A stretch of 64,000 nt of DNA from positions 1 through 64,000 of the forward strand of contig QZFT01000018.1 of assembly GCA_003600225.1 (NCBI GenBank), written 5' to 3'. Below are positions 40,557 to 48,559 of the stretch, piece after piece. Numbering within the stretch: position 1 is the first letter of the stretch; the number at the start of each line of letters is the position of its first letter. Source of the DNA: Pseudonocardiaceae bacterium YIM PH 21723 (GTDB lineage: Bacteria; Actinomycetota; Actinomycetes; Mycobacteriales; Pseudonocardiaceae). The notes beneath the pieces were generated by a model. That model was not told where the DNA came from. It was given only the letters and a program-made list of their open reading frames with translations, and searched no databases. Made by a program: the position numbers and the translations under genes.

Positions 40557-43500
40557 ATGCAGAAGTGGGCGAAGCGCGGAATGCAAGCTGCGCTCGTCAC
40601 AGGCGGGATGATGGTGCTCGGCGCGGCTACGGCCAGCGCGGAAGAGGCACCATCCACTCAGCCTGAGGCGTCTACCCCTGCCAGCGCCTCCTGGACCGTT
40701 CCGGTCCGGGTCTGCAACAACGCACTGGGCACACCCATCGGTCAGCTGGAAGCTCCTTGCCTGGAGCACGAGTTCGAGCTCAGCTCGGAGACGTTGACCA
40801 AGCACATCCCGGGCGGCGACGCGGCGATGAGCAAGTTCACCGGTGGCAACACCGGCGGCCTGCACGCCCTCACCCCGGTCGATGTCTCGGGCAACGCCCT
40901 CGCTGCCGGCGGACCGGTCGAGGTGCACAACGAGTCGGAGCGCGAGTACAAGACCTCGCACAACTACGACTCCGGAGCCAACGGCCCCGGCGGCGGCAAC
41001 GTCGGGCGAGCGAACATCGTCGCCCCGTTCCAGTTCACCGGTAACGCGGCCTCCGCAGCGGGCAAGGCCACGACGCACAACGACGTCAAGACCACCGCCG
41101 AGTCCGAGTCGGGCGTGAACACCGACGGCAACGGCAACGCCGGTGGCGGCAACGTCCTGGGTGGACAGTGGGCGCTGCCCATCCAGGGCAACGGCAACGC
41201 CGTGGCGCTCAGCCCGCTGGGCGAGGCGGAGACCCACTCCAAGGCCGAGCTGACCTCCAAGACCACCGGTGACACCAACACCAACGGCGCCGGCAGCTTC
41301 CTCGGTGGCAACGCCATCGACGGCCCGGCCGCGCTGCCGATCGCGTTGAACGGCAACGGATTCGCGGCCGGTCTCGGCCACGCCAACGCCACCGACGACT
41401 CGCGCAACAACGCCACCGCGGGCGGCAACCTCCACTCCGCCGGCGACGACAGCAAGCTCGGCGGCAACGTGCTGCGCCCGCAGATCGGCCAGCCGATCTC
41501 GGTCAGCGGCGACGCGTTCTCCTTCCCGCTGGGCAAGTCCGAGACCCACGGCAGCCAGGGCGGCGACGTCAAGGTCGGCGGCGACACCAGCTCCTCCGGC
41601 CACGGCAGCTCCGGCGGCGGCAACATCGGCAACCTGCCGATCACCGCGCCCGCGCAGCTCAACGGCAACGGCATCGGCCTGGGCCCGTTCGCGAAGGCCA
41701 AGGCGCAGCACGACACCGACTCCAACATCGACGTCGGCGGCGACACCTGGGGCGACGGCATCGGCTCCAAGGGCGGCGGCAACGTGCTCGACGTGCCCCT
41801 CGCGGTTCCGATCACCGCGGCGGGCACCGGCCAGGGTTGGTTCGGCGGCAGCGGTTCCGGTGAGGCCGACGTCAAGAACCACGTGAACTCCGGCGGCAAC
41901 GTCGACTCCGGCGGCTGGGACGCCATCGGCGGCGGCAACATGATCCACAGCCCGATCGCCGCCCCGGTCGACATCCTGGGCACCGCGGGTGGCTTCCAGG
42001 GCTCCGCGCACGGCAAGGCCACCGGCGACAGCTCCACCAACGCCGGCGGCTGGGCCAACTGCCAGGACGATGCGGGCATCGGCTCCTGCAACGTCGTCGA
42101 CACCCCCGTCGCGCTGCCCACCACCGTGAACGGCGACGCCATCGGCTTCATGGGCAACTGGTCCGGTGACTTCGAGGGTCGCCGCAAGACCACCTCCGGC
42201 GGCGACGTCACCGCCACCGGAACCGGCGGCAAGGGCGCGGGCAACATCATCAGCGTCCCGGTCGCCGACCAGAACAACGTGGACGGCCTGGCCATCCCGA
42301 TGTTCTCCAAGGCCGTCGCGGGCAGCCGCGCCGAGCACGAGACCAAGGCCGGCGGCGACCTCGTCTCCGACGGTAAGGGCGGCATCGGCTCCGGCAACGC
42401 GGGCCAGATCCCGGTCGCGATGAACCCGAACATCTTCGGTGACGTCATCGGCTTCGCCGGATACGGCTCCACCAACTCGTCCAACAAGACCGACCTCGGC
42501 GCCGGTGGCGACGTCACCACGTCCGGCAAGGACGGCCTGGGCTCGGGCAACGGCGGCAACGTCCCGATCAACGTGCTGCCGCAGGTGTTCGGCAACTCGA
42601 TCATGGCCGGTGGCGTCGCGCACTCCGTCGCGCCGAGCGAGACCACCGCCAACTCCGGTGGCAAGTTCACCACCGACGGCACGGGCGGCACCGGCTCCGG
42701 CAACGGCGGCCAGCTGCCGGTCAACCCGATCGTCCAGGTCTTCGGCAACGACTTCGGCGGCCCGATCAGCAGCGCCGACGCGCCGAACAAGACCCACTCC
42801 ACCACCGGTGGCGACGTCACCTCCGGTGGCGACCACGGCAAGGGCAGCGGCAACGTGGGCGCGGTGCCGGTCGGCATCACCCCGCAGATCTTCGGCAACT
42901 CGGTGGCCCCGGGCCTGTCCAAGGTCAACGCGCCCAACGAGCTGGACCAGACCGTCGGCGGCGACGTCGCGACCTCCGGCAACGACAGCATCCTGTCGGC
43001 CAACGGCGGCGTGCTGCCGATCGGCCTGCTCGGTGCGGGTCACGGCAACGCGGTCGGCGCTCCGCAGGCCGACGTGAACGCCCCGTCCTGGACCCAGCAG
43101 GAGGTCGGTGGCGACTTCACCTCCTCCGGTAAGAACGCCATCCTGGGCAGCAACGGCGGCCAGATCCCGGTCGGCATCGCGGGCGGTGGCCACGGCAACG
43201 CGGCCGCCGTGGGCAGCGACCTGGCCGACCACTTCGGCATCGGTGGCACCCACGTCAACGCCCCGGGCTCCGCGGACCAGAAGGTCGGCGGCGACACCAG
43301 GCTGAACGGTGAGGACGGCCTCGGCTCCGGCAACGGCGGTTCCGTCCCGGTCGGCCTGGCCGGCAAGGCGTTCGGCAACCTGCTCGGCGTCGGTGGCGGA
43401 GACGTGAACTCGCCGTCGCACCTGGGCCAGGAGGTCGGTGGCGACACCTCCTCCGCGGGCGACCTGACCCACGGTTCCGGCGCCATCGGCTCGCTGCCCA

Positions 43501-44741
43501 TCGGTGCCCTCGGCGGCATCGCGGGCAACGTGCTCGGCCTGCCGGGTGCCTCGGTCAACGCCCCCGGCGAGCACAAGCAGCAGGTCGGCGGCGACATCGC
43601 GTCCAACGGCATCGCGGCCGGTCTGCCGATCGGCCTGGCCGGCAACCTGGACGACTTCGCCGGTGGCTCCCCGGTGTTCGGCAAGACCAGCACCAAGGGC
43701 GCCAAGTCCTGGACCTCCACAGTCGGTGGCGACTCCGAGGGCCCCGGCTTCTACAAGGGCATCGGCCTCGCCGGCCAGGCCCCGCAGCAGGTGCCGCACG
43801 GCTACTTCGCCGACTCGGACAACGCGTCCACCACGGACCTGACCGTCAGCGAGGAGAAGGCCGACCCGATCACCATCTTCGGTTTCCCGGGTGCCGGTCT
43901 GGAGCGTTCGTCGCTCCCGTCCTCCGCCGAGGAGCTGAAGGGCGCGCTGCCGACTTCCGGTCTGCCCGCCGCCCCGAGCCTGCCCGGTAAGCCGAGCCTG
44001 CCTTCGGCCCCGAGCCTGCCGACCAGCCCCGAGCAGTTCAAGCGGGTGCTGACCGACGGTGCGGCGAAGCTCAAGGGCGCGCTGCCCGGTGCCGACAAGC
44101 TCCCGGGCGGCCTGCCGGGTGCAGACAAGTTGCCTGCGGCTCCGAACCTGCCGGGTGCGGACAAGCTTCCGGGCGCGGACAAGCTGCCCGCGGCCCCCAG
44201 CCTGCCGGGTGCCGACAAGCTGCCGGCGGCTCCGAGCCTGCCGACCAGCCCGGAGCAGTTCAAGGGCGCGCTGACCAGCGTGCTTTCCGGTGGCGCCGAC
44301 AAGCTGAAGGGTTCGGTACCGGGCGCGGACAAGCTGCCGGGTGGTCTGCCCGCAGCCGGCCTGCCGATGGACCCCGGTCACCTGCCGTCCGCCGACGGCA
44401 GCATCTTCTCCGAGCTGCTCGGCAAGGTCCCGGGCATCGGTGAGCTGCAGAAGCTGTCCGGTGGAGCGAAGCACGCAGCTCCGTCGTTCATCCCGCCGGC
44501 GGCGACCGACCCGATCAACGCCGCCACCGCGGTCACCGGCCAGTTCGTGCAGAGCGTGCAGGACGCGGGCATGCTCAGCCACAACCTGACCAGCGACCCG
44601 GCCGGCTCGGCCACCCACGTGACCAGCCAGGTCATGCAGAGTGGCCAGGAGGCCGACGTGCTCAGCAAGAACCTGAGTGGCATCGCGACCGGCGTGTTCG
44701 GCGAGGGTGGCACGAAGAACCTGTTCAGGGGCCAGCTGTAG
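40557..44741 (+). CDS. Giant chaplin-like repeat surface protein 2
   Basis: A 1394-residue paralogue of the gene before it, with a nearly identical first 25 codons and the same AGGAG leader. The signal peptide is followed by a Cys pair (VPVRVCNN ... LEAPC) and about twenty Gly/Asn-rich repeats (GGDVTSSGxGxGSGNxGxxPVxxxPQVFGN in the second half). A mid-protein Cys pair is again present (NCQDDAGIGSCNV). From about residue 1120 a distinct Pro-rich segment repeats LPGADKLPAAPSLP and LPTSPEQFKG; the final 120 residues are helical-looking and end FRGQL. No anchor motif. It probably shares the surface role of protein 1, with the Pro-rich stretch acting as a wall-spanning stalk. A terminator follows. 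Confidence 0.8.
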   Translation: MQKWAKRGMQAALVTGGMMVLGAATASAEEAPSTQPEASTPASASWTVPVRVCNNALGTPIGQLEAPCLEHEFELSSETLTKHIPGGDAAMSKFTGGNTGGLHALTPVDVSGNALAAGGPVEVHNESEREYKTSHNYDSGANGPGGGNVGRANIVAPFQFTGNAASAAGKATTHNDVKTTAESESGVNTDGNGNAGGGNVLGGQWALPIQGNGNAVALSPLGEAETHSKAELTSKTTGDTNTNGAGSFLGGNAIDGPAALPIALNGNGFAAGLGHANATDDSRNNATAGGNLHSAGDDSKLGGNVLRPQIGQPISVSGDAFSFPLGKSETHGSQGGDVKVGGDTSSSGHGSSGGGNIGNLPITAPAQLNGNGIGLGPFAKAKAQHDTDSNIDVGGDTWGDGIGSKGGGNVLDVPLAVPITAAGTGQGWFGGSGSGEADVKNHVNSGGNVDSGGWDAIGGGNMIHSPIAAPVDILGTAGGFQGSAHGKATGDSSTNAGGWANCQDDAGIGSCNVVDTPVALPTTVNGDAIGFMGNWSGDFEGRRKTTSGGDVTATGTGGKGAGNIISVPVADQNNVDGLAIPMFSKAVAGSRAEHETKAGGDLVSDGKGGIGSGNAGQIPVAMNPNIFGDVIGFAGYGSTNSSNKTDLGAGGDVTTSGKDGLGSGNGGNVPINVLPQVFGNSIMAGGVAHSVAPSETTANSGGKFTTDGTGGTGSGNGGQLPVNPIVQVFGNDFGGPISSADAPNKTHSTTGGDVTSGGDHGKGSGNVGAVPVGITPQIFGNSVAPGLSKVNAPNELDQTVGGDVATSGNDSILSANGGVLPIGLLGAGHGNAVGAPQADVNAPSWTQQEVGGDFTSSGKNAILGSNGGQIPVGIAGGGHGNAAAVGSDLADHFGIGGTHVNAPGSADQKVGGDTRLNGEDGLGSGNGGSVPVGLAGKAFGNLLGVGGGDVNSPSHLGQEVGGDTSSAGDLTHGSGAIGSLPIGALGGIAGNVLGLPGASVNAPGEHKQQVGGDIASNGIAAGLPIGLAGNLDDFAGGSPVFGKTSTKGAKSWTSTVGGDSEGPGFYKGIGLAGQAPQQVPHGYFADSDNASTTDLTVSEEKADPITIFGFPGAGLERSSLPSSAEELKGALPTSGLPAAPSLPGKPSLPSAPSLPTSPEQFKRVLTDGAAKLKGALPGADKLPGGLPGADKLPAAPNLPGADKLPGADKLPAAPSLPGADKLPAAPSLPTSPEQFKGALTSVLSGGADKLKGSVPGADKLPGGLPAAGLPMDPGHLPSADGSIFSELLGKVPGIGELQKLSGGAKHAAPSFIPPAATDPINAATAVTGQFVQSVQDAGMLSHNLTSDPAGSATHVTSQVMQSGQEADVLSKNLSGIATGVFGEGGTKNLFRGQL

Positions 44742-44777
44742 ATCTGTCATCTGCTTGGCCAGCGTTATAGGAGTAGG

Positions 44778-44807
44778 CGCCCGTCGGGATCTTCCCGGCG
44801 GGCGTTT
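44778..44807 (+). terminator. Rho-independent-like terminator of the second giant gene
   Basis: CGCCCGTCGGG (44778-44788) pairs with CCCGGCGGGCG (44794-44804) with one G-U pair and a 5-nt loop, followed by TTT. Confidence 0.8.
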
Positions 44808-44828
44808 CTCTGTGGTTGGTTGTTCCGT

Positions 44829-45338
44829 ATGGGGAATCACGAACTCGCTCAGGTCAACATCGCCCGGATGAAGGCACCGGTCGACGATCCCTTGCTGAAG
44901 GACTTCGTCGACGCGTTCGACTCGGTCAACGCCCTGGCCGAGGCCGCACCCGGATTCGTCTGGCGGCTGAAGACCGAGGACGGCAACGCCACCGCGATCC
45001 GCGGCTTCGAATGGGACGTCCGTGGCACCGCGGGAGTCCTGATCAACATGTCGGTCTGGGAGTCCCCGGACACCCTGTCCGCCTACGTGTTCTCCGGCGA
45101 GCACCTGTCGATCATGCGCAGGCGCCGGGAGTGGTTCCACCGGGTCCAGGAGGCCGTGACGGCGCTGTGGTGGGTACCCGCCGGGTATCGCCCCACGGTC
45201 GCCGAGGCCGAGGAGAAGATCAAGCACCTGCGGATCCACGGCCCGACCCCGGAGGCCTTCACCCTGCGCCAGACCTTCCCCGCCCCGGGAGTCGCCGGTG
45301 CCCCGGAGGTCCACGACGGCAGGTTCTGCCCGGCCTGA
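44829..45338 (+). CDS. DUF3291 domain protein
   Basis: A 169-residue soluble protein of the DUF3291 family, related to the dimeric alpha-beta barrel monooxygenase-like fold. Landmarks are LAQVNIARMKAPVDDPLLKDFVDAFDSVNALAEAAPGFVWRL, FEWDVRGTAGVLINMSVWESPDTLSAYVFSGEHLSIMRRRREWFHRV and LWWVPAGYRPTVAEAEEKI. ATG 44829 is the first credible start and there is no clear ribosome-binding site. Function of the family is unknown. Seventeen bp separate it from the nucleotidyltransferase gene, so they may be co-transcribed. Confidence 0.88.
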   Translation: MGNHELAQVNIARMKAPVDDPLLKDFVDAFDSVNALAEAAPGFVWRLKTEDGNATAIRGFEWDVRGTAGVLINMSVWESPDTLSAYVFSGEHLSIMRRRREWFHRVQEAVTALWWVPAGYRPTVAEAEEKIKHLRIHGPTPEAFTLRQTFPAPGVAGAPEVHDGRFCPA

Positions 45339-45354
45339 TGATCGGTGGTGCCCG

Positions 45355-45996
45355 GTGAACGAGCAACTGCCCAGTGGCGGCGTCGAACTGTCACGCGCCG
45401 AGATCGAAGCTCTCGACGCCAGATGGTCGTGCTGCTGGACCCCACGCGAGGTCGCACAGCGCCTGGCCGGGATCGCCACGCCTTGGTGCGTGGCGGCCGG
45501 CTGGGCGCTGGACCTGTTTCGCGGCACACAGACGCGCGAGCACGGGGACATCGAGATCGCGATCCCCGCCGCACACTTCCCGGAGGTCAGCAGCCGCTTC
45601 CCCGGATACGCCTTCGACGCGGTCAGCAGCGGCCGGATATGGGAGAACGCCACACCGGACGTGCTGGCCGCCACGCACCAGACCTGGCTACGCGATCCAG
45701 GCACCGGTGACTACCTGCTCGATGTGTTCCGCGAACCCGGCGACGGCGAGACATGGATCTGCCGCCACGATGAGTCGATCAGGCTTCCCTACAGCGAGAC
45801 CATCCACCACTCCAAGGACGGCATTCCCTACCTGGCGCCCGAACTGGTCCTGTTCTTCAAGGCCAAGCATGCCCGCCCGAAGGATGAGGCAGATTTCAAC
45901 GGAACCGTTCCGCACCTGACGCCGGCTCAGCGCAGGACACTGGCCGAGCTCCTCGCTCACACACGCCCAGGACATCACTGGCTCGCGAACCTGTAG
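45355..45996 (+). CDS. Nucleotidyltransferase-fold protein, aminoglycoside adenylyltransferase-like
   Basis: A 213-residue protein. The motif WCVAAGWALDLFRGTQTREHGDIEIAIP (about residues 43-70) has the GW-ALD / R-HxDIE pattern of the minimal nucleotidyltransferase fold, as in ANT(2'')-like and related enzymes. The last part, YLAPELVLFFKAKHARPKDEADF, is also typical of that family (as in HEPN-less AadB relatives). GTG 45355 is preceded by a weak GATCGGTGG. Substrate is unknown, so a resistance role should not be assumed. Confidence 0.78.
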   Translation: MNEQLPSGGVELSRAEIEALDARWSCCWTPREVAQRLAGIATPWCVAAGWALDLFRGTQTREHGDIEIAIPAAHFPEVSSRFPGYAFDAVSSGRIWENATPDVLAATHQTWLRDPGTGDYLLDVFREPGDGETWICRHDESIRLPYSETIHHSKDGIPYLAPELVLFFKAKHARPKDEADFNGTVPHLTPAQRRTLAELLAHTRPGHHWLANL

Positions 45997-46047
45997 CTCC
46001 CGGATACCCGCAGGTCTCCGGATCTCGTCGATAGTCCTGAGCATCGG

Positions 46048-47217
46048 TCACCGTCGTAGCCGGGTGAGGAACCCGCCGTCCGGTCTTCGGACGGTCACCG
46101 TGTCGTAGGTGTGGATCGCGGTGTGGTGGTGCCCGCAGTACAACCCGCAGTTCTTGAGGTTGGTCTCGCCACCGTGTGCCCAGTGGACCTCGACATGGTG
46201 CACATCGCAGTAGCGGGCCGGGGCTTCGCAGCCGTCCCAGGAGCAGTGCTGGTCCCGCAGCGTCAGTGCCCTGCGCAGCGCGACCGGCGCCACCCGGGTC
46301 GATCGGCCGACGTCCAGGACTTCGCCTTTGGGGCCGAGCAGGATCCGGGAGACGTTGCAGTCACACGCGATCCGGCGCAGCGTCTCCGGATCGATGGCAC
46401 CGACCCCGTCGATCACCGCTTGTCCGGTGAGCGCGCCGGTGTTCATCAGTTCCGAGAGAGTGCAGGTGATGTTCACCTGCGCCCGCTGACCACCACTGGA
46501 GGGCAACGAATCACCACGCAATGCCCGATCGCACACCTCACCCAACGCGTCCGCTCGTCGTTGGGAGGCGGTCCGTTGGTCATCCGCGGTGGGTGGTTTC
46601 ATGACCGCGTCGATGGCGGCCTTCACTTTGGCGCCGGTGTTCGGGTCCAGGTAGCCGCGGAGTTGCGTGAATCCGTCGGATTCGAAGAAGTCCAGGCCTC
46701 GCTTCTCGTACCGATCGAGGGCTTTCTCATCCTCAGCATCGGGGTCGAGCTGTGCGAGGAGGTAGCGGATGGCCCATTCGACCTTCTCCGGTGTCTCGAC
46801 GCGGGCGAGTTCGGAGTAGATGTGTTCGGCGTCCAGGAAGCCTGCGCGGGTCACGCTGGTGGTCCGGTTCAAACCGCGTGCGATGACCTGTACGTGGGCC
46901 AGGGTGATCTCTCCGGCTTTGAAGAGTTTGTCGGTGAGCGGCAGTACTTTCAGGGCGTGGCTCAGGGCGACGAGGTCTTTGGCTTCGCGCCAGCTGGTGC
47001 GGTGGCGGGCGCGTAGCCATTGGCGGGTGGGTAGGACTTCGGTGGTCTCCGTGGTGCCGCGTGAGTCCATGACGCCGATGGTGTCGATCAACGCGGCTTC
47101 GATGATGGTGCGGGCCTGGAACAGGACTTCTTCGCGGGCATGAAGCTGGGTGGGCGTCAACGACCGCGGATCGGCGGACACGGTGTCCGCGATGCTCAAG
47201 AGGATGTTTTCGCCCAT
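46048..47217 (-). CDS. DUF222 / HNH endonuclease domain protein
   Basis: A 389-residue protein of the 13E12-type DUF222 family seen in many copies in actinobacteria. The DUF222 region covers most of the protein (LHAREEVLFQARTIIEAALIDTIGVMDSRGTT; ARHRTSWREAKDLVALSHALKVLP; GEITLAHVQVIARGL). The C-terminal HNH nuclease motif is CSWDGCEAPARYCDVHHVEVHWAHGGETNLKNCGLYCGHHHTAIH. ATG 47217 lacks an obvious site. The family's biological role is unclear; some copies are linked to mobile DNA. Confidence 0.9.
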   Translation of the reverse strand: MGENILLSIADTVSADPRSLTPTQLHAREEVLFQARTIIEAALIDTIGVMDSRGTTETTEVLPTRQWLRARHRTSWREAKDLVALSHALKVLPLTDKLFKAGEITLAHVQVIARGLNRTTSVTRAGFLDAEHIYSELARVETPEKVEWAIRYLLAQLDPDAEDEKALDRYEKRGLDFFESDGFTQLRGYLDPNTGAKVKAAIDAVMKPPTADDQRTASQRRADALGEVCDRALRGDSLPSSGGQRAQVNITCTLSELMNTGALTGQAVIDGVGAIDPETLRRIACDCNVSRILLGPKGEVLDVGRSTRVAPVALRRALTLRDQHCSWDGCEAPARYCDVHHVEVHWAHGGETNLKNCGLYCGHHHTAIHTYDTVTVRRPDGGFLTRLRR

Positions 47218-47304
47218 ATGTTCATCATGCCGACGGTGAAGATCGTTAGCCAATTCCTATCGGGTGATGCTGGTTCGCTCCCAGCGAAGGGCCCATCAAG
47301 TGCC

Positions 47305-47359
47305 CCGAAGTTGACGATGTTCGGGGCTCGTTCCTCGCCGCGAACATCGTCAACTTCGG
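47305..47359. repeat. Family A hairpin, 19-bp perfect arms
   Basis: Arms 47305-47323 and 47341-47359 around a 17-nt loop (GGGCTCGTTCCTCGCCG). Nearly the same stem and loop occur at 56340-56394, with CCGAAG/CTTCGG here matching CCGGAG/CTCCGG there. Confidence 0.8.
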
Positions 47360-47407
47360 AAACGCAGAGAACCTGGAGAACCACCAAAGCGCCCGAAAAG
47401 TCAGGCT

Positions 47408-47472
47408 GGCGTGCCCCCACTCAACACGCCGGCAGGAAAGACCAGGCCCCAAACCCGTCTCCCCTCCAAAGC
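47408..47472. repeat. Solo end of the MITE-like repeat
   Basis: About 65 bp in the orientation of the right end (GGCGTGCCCCCAC ... CCAAAGC), 13 bp before the stop of the xdhC-like gene. No partner end is found within 500 bp. Confidence 0.65.
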
Positions 47473-47485
47473 GTCTTTCCCCACT

Positions 47486-48559
47486 TCATCCCAGCCGCCG
47501 CGACAGCCGGCCCTGATGAATAGGCCCCTCCCTGAGCCCCAGCGGCACAGCACTCCCACCGTGCCGCAAAGCCACAACCTCCGCCACGATCGACAAGGCA
47601 GTCTCCTGCGCCGTGCGCCCCCCGAGATCCAACCCAACAGGCGCCCGCAACCCAGCCAGCGACTCCTCAGGCACCCCCTCAGCCCGAAGCCGCCGTACCC
47701 GATCCGCCTGAGTGGCCCGCGACCCCAACGCCCCGACAAACCCCAACGGCCGCCGCAACGCCTCCACCAGCAACGGAATCTCGAACTTCGGATCATGGCT
47801 CAACACGCACACGACGGTCCGGCCATCGGTCCCGGTCCGCGCCAGGTACCGATGCGGCCACTCCACGACAACCTCGTGCGCATCCGGGAACCGCTCCGCC
47901 GTGGTGAACGTGGCGCGCGCGTCGCACACCACCACGTGATAACCGAGGAACCGCCCCAGATGCGCCAACGCCGCGGCGTTGTCGGTCGCCCCGAACAACA
48001 ACATCTTCGGCGGCGCGGCAAAGGACTGGACGAACACCTCGGCCGCCTGCCCGGTGCGCCCCTCCTCCAGCATGGTCCGAGCCCGCGCCACCGCGGCCGG
48101 TTCCCAGACAGAACAGCCGAATCCGCCCACGTGGTGATCGGCGAACACGGCGACACTGCGGCCCAGTAACCGAACTGGTCCGTCGGTCACCGTCGCCAGG
48201 GCCACCGGCACGTGATCGGCGGCGGCCACCACTGCCGCCGCCAGTGCCGGATCCGCCGGCCAGGCGGCGACTTCCAGTTCGCCACCGCAGGTGAGGCCGG
48301 CCGCGAACGGATCATCCGGGTCGAATCCGAAACTCCGCCGGGCGGCCACGCCGGTGGCCAGCACCTCCCTGGCGAGCTCGTAGACCTCCGCCTCCACACA
48401 GCCGCCGGACACACTGCCCGCGACCGCGCCATCCTCCCGCACGGCCAGCGCCAGGCCCGGGTTCCTGGGCCCGCTGCCGTGCACGCCGATCACGCCGACC
48501 ACGGCGAAGCGATGACCGGCGACGGCCCAGCTCGCCAGCTCGGCGACGATGTCCGTCAC
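47486..48559 (-). CDS. XdhC/PaoD-type molybdenum cofactor chaperone
   Basis: A 357-residue member of the XdhC family, which binds molybdenum cofactor, helps its sulfuration and inserts it into the large subunit. It overlaps the preceding gene by 4 nt (GTGA), which fixes GTG 48559. The N-terminal XdhC/CoxI domain shows GVHGSGPRNPGLALAVREDGAVAGSVSGGCVEAEVYELA, and the Rossmann-like C-terminal domain FGATDNAAALAHLGRFLGYHVVVCDARATF and VCVLSHDPKFEIPLLVEAL ... FVGALGSRATQ. In E. coli the equivalent is PaoD. The CxxC of some XdhC proteins is not seen. Last gene of the oxidoreductase operon. Confidence 0.9.
   Translation of the reverse strand: MTDIVAELASWAVAGHRFAVVGVIGVHGSGPRNPGLALAVREDGAVAGSVSGGCVEAEVYELAREVLATGVAARRSFGFDPDDPFAAGLTCGGELEVAAWPADPALAAAVVAAADHVPVALATVTDGPVRLLGRSVAVFADHHVGGFGCSVWEPAAVARARTMLEEGRTGQAAEVFVQSFAAPPKMLLFGATDNAAALAHLGRFLGYHVVVCDARATFTTAERFPDAHEVVVEWPHRYLARTGTDGRTVVCVLSHDPKFEIPLLVEALRRPLGFVGALGSRATQADRVRRLRAEGVPEESLAGLRAPVGLDLGGRTAQETALSIVAEVVALRHGGSAVPLGLREGPIHQGRLSRRLG

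Noticed and set aside
40434-45704. Antisense open frame of 1756 codons opposite the second giant surface gene and beyond
   Set aside because: It also runs across the terminator and the DUF3291 and nucleotidyltransferase genes, shows no domain and is compositional.
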